From: an uncultured Oscillospiraceae bacterium
Lineage (GTDB): Bacteria > Bacillota > Clostridia > Oscillospirales > Acutalibacteraceae
Assembly: GCA_958354085.1 (NCBI GenBank)
Contig: CATWUX010000072.1
Span: forward strand, 1-11,131
Length of the DNA stretch: 11,131 nucleotides
Direction: 5' to 3'
Numbering within the stretch: position 1 is the stretch's first letter; the number at the start of each line of letters is the position of its first letter. Made by a program: the position numbers and the translations under genes. The notes under the pieces are model-generated. The model was not told the origin of the DNA. It saw only the letters and a program-made list of their open reading frames with translations, and made no database searches. Positions 5,365 to 11,131 of the stretch are shown in pieces.

Positions 5365-7242
5365 AAGTTCTATAATTTCATTATACAAATCCGCATAGCG
5401 TCCTTTTGCCGCTAAAAGTTCTTCGTGCGTTCCGCGTTCGATAATGCGTCCTTTTTCCAATACCATTATGGCATCGGAGGTTCGGACGGTTGATAGTCTG
5501 TGAGCGATAACGAAGGTGGTGCGGTTCTTCATCAAAGCATCCATTCCCTTATCAATCATACGCTCAGTTCGGGTGTCGACCGAACTGGTTGCCTCATCGA
5601 GAATCAGGATCGGCGCCTTGGAAATGGCTGCACGCGCGATATTCAAGAGCTGACGCTGTCCCTGCGAAAGATTGGCACCGTCGTTTTCCAGTACCGTGTC
5701 ATAGCCGTTTTCGAGCTGTTCGATAAACGGATGCGCCGAAGCAAGTTTGGCCGCTTCCACGACTTCCTGATCCGTAGCGTCCAATCTGCCGTAACGGATG
5801 TTCTCACGGACAGTTCCTGTAAACAAATGGGTATCCTGTAAAACCATAGCGATATTAGAGCGCAGGAACGAACGGTCTATTTTCTCGATCGGTACACCGT
5901 CGATAGTGATGGTTCCGTCCTGTATATCGTAAAAGCGGGACAGGAGATTGGTTACCGTTGTCTTGCCTGCGCCGGTAGATCCGACAAAAGCGATCTTTTG
6001 TCCGGGCTTTGCATACAACGAAATATCGTGAAGGACGGTAACATCGGGAGTATAGCCGAAGTTTACATGGTCAAGCACAACATGGCCATTGATCTTATCG
6101 AGCGATACCGTGTCTTTGTCGGGTTCTTCCGAGGCGGTATCCAGCACATCAAATACACGCTCGGCACCCGCCAATGCGGAAAAAACCGTATTCATCTGCA
6201 TGGAAACCTCGTTGATCGGACGGTTAAACTGTCTCGTGTAGTTCAAAGACACCGTAAGGCCGCCAATATCAAATTTGCTAAGAACCACAAGCACGCCGCC
6301 GACACAGGCAACCACCGCATAAACAGCATTACAAAGTTGGTGCGTCACCGGTCCCATAATGCCGGAACGAAACTGTGCCTGCTCTTGTGAACGACAAAGC
6401 TTTTGATTCAGATATGCAAATTCATCCCGAACGATCTCTTCGTGATGGAACACCTGGACTACCTTTTGCCCGGAAATCGTTTCCTCGGTAAAGCCGTTGA
6501 GCATACCGAGGTTTTTCTGCTGTTCTTTATATGCCTTTCTGCCCTTTTTCATAATCGTTTTGCTGAGATAAGTCAGGATCGGCGTGGCAACGATGGTAAT
6601 CACTCCGAGGATAGGATTGGTGTATAGCATCAACACGATTGTACCTACAATCGTGATCACGCCTGAAATGATCTGAATGAGCGTTGTATTCAACATTTCT
6701 CCGACTGTATCCACATCGTTGGTAAAACGGGACATAATGTCACCTGTCTGATGGGTGTCAAAATACCGAACCGGGAGACTTTGCAGCTTGGCAAACAATT
6801 CCGAGCGCATCCGCACCAAAGTACGCTGAGAAGCCAGCAGCATCAAACGCTGCTGGAGCCATTGGGCCAGGATGGAAATCCCGTAGATGACCGCAAGAAT
6901 AATCAGCCATATCGCAAGTCCTAAAAGTCTTGCGCTCAGATCCGTATCTGCTTCATCAAAATAGATGAATTTATTGATGATAGGTCGCAACAGATAGGAG
7001 GCTGCCAGAGAAGAAACCGTATAAATAACCGAACAGATAAGGGCTGCTGCAATCAGGACCTTCTCGTGAGAAAGATATTTGATCAGACGCACGATGGCGT
7101 TCTTGAGATCCTTTGGTTTACCGGAAGCACCCATTGCGCGGTCATGACCTGCGCCCTTGCCCATGTCCATCTGTTTTTTCTGCGTTTGTGCTTTTGACCC
7201 GCTGTATTTTGCCTCGATGCGTGCGGCACGTGCCTCATTCAT
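5359..7242 (-). CDS. ABC exporter half-transporter, subunit with the catalytic ATP site
   Basis: This 627-residue protein is a fused membrane domain and ATPase of the multidrug/lipid exporter class. A basic, Gly/Lys-rich N-terminal tail (1-45) precedes six membrane segments (about 60-325). In the ATPase domain are Walker A GSTGAGKT (421-428), Q-loop Gln 469, signature LSQGQ (525-529), Walker B ILILDE with the catalytic Glu at 550, and H-loop His 581. All catalytic residues are present, but the signature is the non-standard LSQGQ. It overlaps the upstream exporter gene by eight bases, with AGGAGG (7252-7257) inside that gene's end, so the two are translationally linked. Together they form a typical heterodimeric exporter like TM287/288 or BmrCD, with this protein as the TM288-like half. 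The substrate cannot be read from sequence. Confidence 0.96.
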   Translation of the reverse strand: MNEARAARIEAKYSGSKAQTQKKQMDMGKGAGHDRAMGASGKPKDLKNAIVRLIKYLSHEKVLIAAALICSVIYTVSSLAASYLLRPIINKFIYFDEADTDLSARLLGLAIWLIILAVIYGISILAQWLQQRLMLLASQRTLVRMRSELFAKLQSLPVRYFDTHQTGDIMSRFTNDVDTVGEMLNTTLIQIISGVITIVGTIVLMLYTNPILGVITIVATPILTYLSKTIMKKGRKAYKEQQKNLGMLNGFTEETISGQKVVQVFHHEEIVRDEFAYLNQKLCRSQEQAQFRSGIMGPVTHQLCNAVYAVVACVGGVLVVLSKFDIGGLTVSLNYTRQFNRPINEVSMQMNTVFSALAGAERVFDVLDTASEEPDKDTVSLDKINGHVVLDHVNFGYTPDVTVLHDISLYAKPGQKIAFVGSTGAGKTTVTNLLSRFYDIQDGTITIDGVPIEKIDRSFLRSNIAMVLQDTHLFTGTVRENIRYGRLDATDQEVVEAAKLASAHPFIEQLENGYDTVLENDGANLSQGQRQLLNIARAAISKAPILILDEATSSVDTRTERMIDKGMDALMKNRTTFVIAHRLSTVRTSDAIMVLEKGRIIERGTHEELLAAKGRYADLYNEIIELE

Positions 7243-8977
7243 GGAGTGCTTCCTCCTCTCTGTCCTTTTGTGAATAATAGATTTCCTGATAGGTCGTACA
7301 ATTCTTTATCAGTTCATCGTGTGTTCCGCAGGCAACTACCGCTCCCTGCTCCATAACGATAATTTTGTCGGCGTCCATAACCGATGAAATACGCTGAGCG
7401 ATGATCAGCTTTGTGATATTGGAAAGCTGTTCCCGGAATGCACGGCGAATGCAGGCATCGGTTGCCGTGTCAACGGCGCTTGTAGAGTCATCCAATATCA
7501 TGATTTTCGGCTTTTTCAAAAGTGCGCGGGCGATGCACACCCTTTGTTTCTGACCGCCGGAAAGGTTGCCGCCGCCCTGCCCGATTTCGGTATCATAGCC
7601 GTCCGGAAACGATTGAATAAATCCGTCTGCCTGAGCGATCTTACAAGCGGCAATCAGTTCTTCATCGGTGGCTTGCTCATTGCCCCAACGCAGATTTTCT
7701 GCAATAGAACCCGAAAAAAGCGTGTTTTTTTGAAGAACTACCGCTATATTTTCACGCAGTTCTTGAAGAGACAGTTCCCGTACATCAACGCCATCCACCA
7801 GTACCTCACCCTCGTCAGGATCGTACAGACGCGGTATCATCGAAATAAAGGTGGATTTGCCCGATCCGGTAGAACCGATGATACCGACCAATTCACCGGA
7901 GTTGATCTTCACACAAATACGGTCAAGCACCGGCACCGGATTGTCCTTGAAATATCGGAAAGATACATTTCTAAATTCAATATTACCGGATGCGATCTTA
8001 TGTTCCTTCTCGGCGGCATTCTCGTCGCTGATAGCGGAAACCGTATTGATAACCTCAGAGATACGCCGGTCAGATGCCGCCGCGCGGGTGGCCTGCAAAA
8101 AAATGTTTGCAAGAAAGTTCAATGCGGTCAGCACCTGCGACAGATAGGTAATGAAAGCGGTCAGTGTCCCCACTTCCATACCGCCGATCATAATTTGCTT
8201 TCCTGCGATCCATACAACAAGCAGTGTGGTCACATTAACAGCCAGTGCGGAGATCGGCTGCATTAAAATCATCATTTTCAGAGCATTGATGGTCTTATCC
8301 ATCAGGCTGCTGTTGATGACGCTGAACTTATCTTTTTCGTGTTCTTCCCGGACAAAGGACTTGATGACTTTTTCGTTGGTAATCGTTTCGCCAATACCGG
8401 TGTTCAATCTGTCAAGCTGATTTTGCATGACCGTATAGCGGGGTGACGCCGTTTTGATGATAAGGAATGTCGCCAAAGCCAGAATCGGAACAACGATCAG
8501 AATGACCCACGCAATATCCGGTTTCAGCATAAAAGACATCACAAGCGCACCAATAAGCATGACCGGGCTGCGGAAGCAGCCGCGAAGAAGCGACTGCGTA
8601 AAGGTTTGGATTTGCGTAATATCGTTAGTCACACGAGTGATAAGCGAACCGGTAGAAAAACGGTCGATGTCCTTAAAAGAGAAGGTCTGGATCTTATCAA
8701 ACGTATCCTGCCTTACGCCGGCCGCCATTCTCGAGGAACCTCTGACGGCAAAGAATGCACCAAGCACACCGGCAATCAGCATACCGATAGCGATCAGCAG
8801 CATATACAGCCCATTTTGCAGGATGTACGGAATGTCGCCGGTTGCCGCACCTTTGTTTATAATGTTCGCATTGATAAACGGAAGGATGAACTCGCCTGCG
8901 GCTTCAAGCGTCATAAAAACCGGTCCCAGCAGAAAGCAGTACCAGTTTTCCTGAATGTAGTGTTTGTATTTATGCAT
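7235..8977 (-). CDS. ABC exporter half-transporter, subunit with the degenerate ATP site
   Basis: This 580-residue fused membrane/ATPase protein has six membrane segments in the first 300 residues. Walker A is GSTGSGKS (368-375) and the signature is a standard LSGGQ (472-476). Walker B ends IMILDD, putting Asp at the catalytic Glu position (497), and the switch His is Gln in IIAQRIS (528). These are the hallmark changes of the degenerate half in heterodimeric exporters. Its intact LSGGQ should complete the active site of the partner encoded directly downstream. The ATG at 8995 lacks a ribosome binding site; GGGGAG at 8983-8988 points to the ATG at 8977. No clear promoter is seen between here and the mreB terminator. 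The coding sequence is lower in G+C than mreB or fbp. Confidence 0.95.
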   Translation of the reverse strand: MHKYKHYIQENWYCFLLGPVFMTLEAAGEFILPFINANIINKGAATGDIPYILQNGLYMLLIAIGMLIAGVLGAFFAVRGSSRMAAGVRQDTFDKIQTFSFKDIDRFSTGSLITRVTNDITQIQTFTQSLLRGCFRSPVMLIGALVMSFMLKPDIAWVILIVVPILALATFLIIKTASPRYTVMQNQLDRLNTGIGETITNEKVIKSFVREEHEKDKFSVINSSLMDKTINALKMMILMQPISALAVNVTTLLVVWIAGKQIMIGGMEVGTLTAFITYLSQVLTALNFLANIFLQATRAAASDRRISEVINTVSAISDENAAEKEHKIASGNIEFRNVSFRYFKDNPVPVLDRICVKINSGELVGIIGSTGSGKSTFISMIPRLYDPDEGEVLVDGVDVRELSLQELRENIAVVLQKNTLFSGSIAENLRWGNEQATDEELIAACKIAQADGFIQSFPDGYDTEIGQGGGNLSGGQKQRVCIARALLKKPKIMILDDSTSAVDTATDACIRRAFREQLSNITKLIIAQRISSVMDADKIIVMEQGAVVACGTHDELIKNCTTYQEIYYSQKDREEEALHE

Positions 8978-8996
8978 TCTCTCTCCCCTTTTCATC

Positions 8997-9008
8997 GGTA
9001 TGAATACC
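8997..9008. repeat. Short palindrome ahead of the exporter operon
   Basis: GGTAT-ga-ATACC is a perfect five-base-arm palindrome about 20 bases upstream of the exporter start codon. It could be a regulator site, but it is short and no regulator gene lies beside it. Confidence 0.25.
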
Positions 9009-9024
9009 TAAGATTGCTTTTTGA

Positions 9025-9060
9025 AAAAGACAGTATAGCCGTTTGACCATACTGCCTTTT
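9025..9060 (-). terminator. Hairpin terminator after mreB
   Basis: On the minus strand, GGCAGTAT (9049-9056) pairs with ATACTGTC (9029-9036), one pair being G-U, and TTTTTC follows (9023-9028). The flanking A and T runs extend the stem, so it may also work on the plus strand. It lies 34 bases past the mreB stop codon and ahead of the exporter genes. Confidence 0.75.
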
Positions 9061-9093
9061 GGTTTATTCTGTTCGGTTTTTGCATTTTTCCGT

Positions 9094-10134
9094 TCAGTCC
9101 GGAATAGAGTCGGACAACCGGTAGGCAAACTGATTGATATCGTATACCCCGTTGGCCATCACACCGACATACTTCAGTGCCTTGCCGGTACCGATCGCCA
9201 CACATGATTCGGGATCATCCGCCACGCGGCAGGCAACCCCGGTTCGCCGCGTCACCCTTTCCGGCATATTTTTCAACAAGGCGCCGCCCCCGGACAGCGT
9301 AATGCCGCTGTCCAATATATCGCCCACCAGTTCGGGCTGTGTCGTTTCCAGCACATGCTGAATGGCCGACAGAATGCCGTACAAAGGCTCCGAAATCGCT
9401 TCCAAAATCTCATTGGCGTCCACCTTCTGCACGCGCGGCAAGCCGCTGAGCGCATCGCGTCCGCGTACTGGCATCGTATCCGGCTCCCCCGCCGGCATAG
9501 CGTTACCGATCGTTTTCTTCACCTGCTCGGCTGTCAGGTCACCGATAATCAGCCCATATTGCGTGCGCATGTATCGGACGATTGCCGCATCAAAATCGTC
9601 CCCGCCCAGGCGAATCGAAATCGAATTTGCCAGCCCTTTCAGCGACATAACGGCGATGTCCGTTGTTCCGGCTCCTAAATCCACTATCATGCTGCCGCGC
9701 GGCGCGGAAACATCCAACCCCGCTCCCACAGCCGCCGCAACCGATTCTTCCATCAACACCACGCGGCGGATACCCGCCGCCGATACCGCTTCCACAACGG
9801 AACGCTGCTCCACCTCCGTCACCGTCGCCGGAACGCTGACTGCCGCGCGCGGCTTCAATATCTTATATTTGCACACTTTGCGTACAAAATAACGCAGCAT
9901 TTGCTCGGCATAATCATAATCCGAAATCACGCCTTTACGCAGCGGGCGAATTGCGCAAATGGAATCCGGTGTACGGCCGAGCATGGCATATGCCTCTTTT
10001 CCGCAGGCAATCATATGTCCATCTGCCTGATCCACGGCTATTACAGACGGCTCCTGCAAAACTATGCCGTGATGCGGAGCATAAATGACGACCTGTGAGG
10101 TTCCTAAGTCAATTCCCAAATCCATTCCCGGCAC
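9094..10134 (-). CDS. mreB: Rod shape-determining protein, MreB/Mbl family
   Basis: This actin-like ATPase forms membrane-bound filaments that guide the cell-wall elongation machinery. The 346-residue product has the family's motifs: phosphate-1 loop GIDLGTS (7-13), the catalytic Glu in MEES (about 130), phosphate-2 loop VDLGAGTTDIAV (151-162), adenosine motif GITLSGGGALL (277-287) and CVAIGTGKAL (311-320). The tail after GTGKAL is about 26 residues, longer than in the B. subtilis paralogues as I recall them. The start is a GTG at 10134, nine bases from AAAGGAG (10144-10150). The in-frame ATG at 10125 is too far from that site, and the nearer ATG at 10139 is out of frame. No mreC or mreD follows, so this is a stand-alone paralogue with its own promoter. 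It could equally be named mbl. Confidence 0.95.
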   Translation of the reverse strand: MPGMDLGIDLGTSQVVIYAPHHGIVLQEPSVIAVDQADGHMIACGKEAYAMLGRTPDSICAIRPLRKGVISDYDYAEQMLRYFVRKVCKYKILKPRAAVSVPATVTEVEQRSVVEAVSAAGIRRVVLMEESVAAAVGAGLDVSAPRGSMIVDLGAGTTDIAVMSLKGLANSISIRLGGDDFDAAIVRYMRTQYGLIIGDLTAEQVKKTIGNAMPAGEPDTMPVRGRDALSGLPRVQKVDANEILEAISEPLYGILSAIQHVLETTQPELVGDILDSGITLSGGGALLKNMPERVTRRTGVACRVADDPESCVAIGTGKALKYVGVMANGVYDINQFAYRLSDSIPD

Positions 10135-10207
10135 GTCATTTCACTCCTTTCTCTTAAAATTCAACGGATTAAGCGTCGTTTTCGACAATATTTTCCATTT
10201 ATATATC

Positions 10208-10236
10208 ATTATACGTCATTTTTCTTGATTTGACAA
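10208..10236 (-). promoter_or_regulatory. Sigma-A promoter of mreB inside the 3' end of comF
   Basis: On the minus strand, TTGTCA (10231-10236), a 17-base spacer and TATAAT (10208-10213) form a near-consensus promoter. The -35 box lies within the last codons of comF and the -10 box just after its stop codon. It gives mreB transcription independent of comF, with a leader of about 65 bases in which I see no structured element. Confidence 0.82.
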
Positions 10237-10935
10237 GCCGGTAGCGGCCACTGTCACGCCGAAAATACGGATAGCTCCGTAAATCTTTAACATTTTTGCA
10301 CATTCGTCCAACGTCGAACCGGTGGTCACCAAATCGTCCACCAGTAAAAAGGAGCGTCCCTCAATTTCGGGAACCATCTCCGGACGTACATCAAACACAC
10401 CGAGCACGTTTCCGGTACGGGCAATGGCATCCAACCCTTTCTGCGGCACCGTTTCCTGAATTTTGAGCAGTGCCTCCAGAACCGGTACGCCCAGCCGTCT
10501 CGCCAATTCGTCTGCCAGCAAACGGCTCTGGTTATATCCGCGCGCCCGCTGATCCTGCGGCGTCATCGGCACCGGCACGATCGCGGAAAACGCCTCGGCG
10601 CCGTATTCCCGCTGTACACAGCGTGCCATCTCGCTGCCGAACAGCTCAACGGCGCAGGTCTCGTTGTCCCATTTCAGCCGTAGTATTCCCTGTTTTATCG
10701 TGCCGCTGTATAGAAAAGGCGAAATGCAACGTTCAAAATGCCGCCGGCGGTTTTGGCAGCGGCAAGCGGCTTTTTCCCGCCCACAATGCACGCAGACCGG
10801 TGGCTCGATTCGTTGGACGCCCTCCAGGCAGGATTGACATAGCAGCGTTTCCGGAGGAATCGCCGTGCCGCATAAGCCGCACCGCTCCGGAAAGAAAACC
10901 GCCAATATATGCCGCCAAAAACGCGCCGCCGTCAT
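10216..10935 (-). CDS. comF: ComF-family phosphoribosyltransferase-like protein
   Basis: ComF (ComFC/GntX) proteins are needed for DNA uptake in competent bacteria but are also found in species not known to transform. The 239-residue product has an N-terminal double zinc ribbon with cysteines in CGLC (19-22), CQSC (33-36), CVHC (48-51) and CRC (58-60). A type I phosphoribosyltransferase fold follows, with PVPM (121-124), RGYNQSRLLA (132-141) and the PRPP loop LLVDDLVTTGST (198-209). The frame is open upstream to a GTG at 10968, but GGGAGG at 10944-10949 lies eight bases from the ATG at 10935, which is the better start. No comFA gene lies downstream. The gene ends 81 bases before mreB and contains the mreB promoter. 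A role in DNA uptake is family knowledge only. Confidence 0.94.
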   Translation of the reverse strand: MTAARFWRHILAVFFPERCGLCGTAIPPETLLCQSCLEGVQRIEPPVCVHCGREKAACRCQNRRRHFERCISPFLYSGTIKQGILRLKWDNETCAVELFGSEMARCVQREYGAEAFSAIVPVPMTPQDQRARGYNQSRLLADELARRLGVPVLEALLKIQETVPQKGLDAIARTGNVLGVFDVRPEMVPEIEGRSFLLVDDLVTTGSTLDECAKMLKIYGAIRIFGVTVAATGLSNQEK

Positions 10936-10991
10936 CCGCGCTGCCTCCCTTTTCCCTATTCCACCCACGGCGGAACAGGTTCTATACGGAA

Positions 10992-11028
10992 ACGACCATA
11001 TGCAGACTGCATGTCCGCATATGGTCGT
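10992..11028. repeat. Strong inverted repeat between 6S RNA and comF
   Basis: ACGACCATATGC (10992-11003) and GCATATGGTCGT (11017-11028) are perfect 12-base arms. The 13-base centre adds a further inner GAC/GTC pair. It begins about 12 bases after the probable 3' end of the 6S RNA, so it may be that RNA's terminator, although only three Us follow on the minus strand. It could instead be a regulator site for comF. I see no convincing comF promoter in 10936-11040. Confidence 0.6.
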
Positions 11029-11040
11029 CGATACGTTTTA

Positions 11041-11131
11041 TAAGCCCCGCCAAGCCGTAATGCAGCTGTTATAACCTGCTACTAAAAAGTCAAGCAGGTG
11101 GGTGCCGCCCGGAACGTTCCTGCTCCCTTCG
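11041..11131 (-). ncRNA. ssrS: 6S RNA (ssrS), 3' half, cut by the window edge
   Basis: 6S RNA binds the sigma-A RNA polymerase holoenzyme by mimicking an open promoter, and lowers transcription in slow-growing cells. The minus strand reads CGGCACCCACCTGCT, a short loop, AGCAGGTTATAACAGC, then ACGGCTTGGCGGGGC. This matches the order I recall for the 3' half of E. coli 6S RNA: CACC plus a hairpin, GGUUACAGCC, then CGGCGGC and the closing strand. The hairpin ACCTGCT/AGCAGGT (11075-11100) and the tail ACGGC are the main support. The 5' half, central bubble and closing partner strand lie beyond the window, so the fold cannot be completed here. The 3' end is placed approximately. Confidence 0.6.

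Noticed and set aside
9024..9060. TATACT inside the mreB terminator as a -10 box for the exporter operon
   Set aside because: At the correct spacing the upstream hexamer is AAAAGG, with no resemblance to a -35 box.
8978..9100. Second copy of the tRNA-Val 3' end that would mark the end of an integrated element
   Set aside because: No match to the T-arm and acceptor sequence was found near the far end of the low-GC block.
1..11131. CRISPR array or tandem repeat array
   Set aside because: No regularly spaced direct repeats were seen on reading the window.

Overview
The window looks like chromosome from a Gram-positive anaerobe of the class Clostridia, probably Oscillospirales-like (inference). 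The pointers are a SAM-I riboswitch in front of metK, a class III fructose-1,6-bisphosphatase, AGGAGG-type ribosome binding sites, TTGACA-N17-TATAAT promoters and a YtrA-type GntR regulator. No 16S or other taxonomic marker is present. Almost everything is on the minus strand; only tRNA-Val and one small P-loop protein gene are on the plus strand. No CRISPR array, transposase or integrase is complete in the window.

Reading the minus strand from the right edge: the 3' half of a probable 6S RNA (11041 to edge), then a strong inverted repeat, comF (10216-10935), and mreB (9094-10134), whose promoter lies inside the end of comF and which is closed by a hairpin terminator near 9025-9060. Next come two overlapping ABC exporter half-transporter genes (7235-8977 and 5359-7242) whose motifs predict one catalytic and one degenerate ATP site. 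They converge on the plus-strand P-loop kinase-like gene (4799-5344). That gene sits just behind tRNA-Val(GAC) (4659-4734) and its terminator. The exporter and kinase block is visibly lower in G+C (about 45-48% in samples) than fbp or mreB (about 67%).

At about 4500-4645 two near-consensus promoters diverge. One drives the tRNA to the right. The other drives a SAM-I riboswitch leader with a readable terminator/antiterminator pair, followed by metK (3087-4283) and, 29 bases later with no terminator or promoter seen between them, fbp (1078-3057). The unit ends at a 17-bp perfect hairpin (1029-1067). The simplest reading is that S-adenosylmethionine levels control both SAM synthetase and a gluconeogenic phosphatase.

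At the left, a strong promoter and possible operator precede a YtrA-type GntR repressor gene (537-914) and an ABC ATPase gene. The ATPase reads normally through Walker A, the signature motif and Walker B, then stops resembling an ABC protein in an A+T-rich stretch at about positions 1-50. This is either the edge of an inserted element or an assembly junction. It is the most anomalous sequence in the window. I found no clearly new multi-gene system. The best leads are the left-edge break, SAM control reaching fbp, the tRNA-adjacent kinase with the low-GC exporter block, and 6S RNA upstream of comF.
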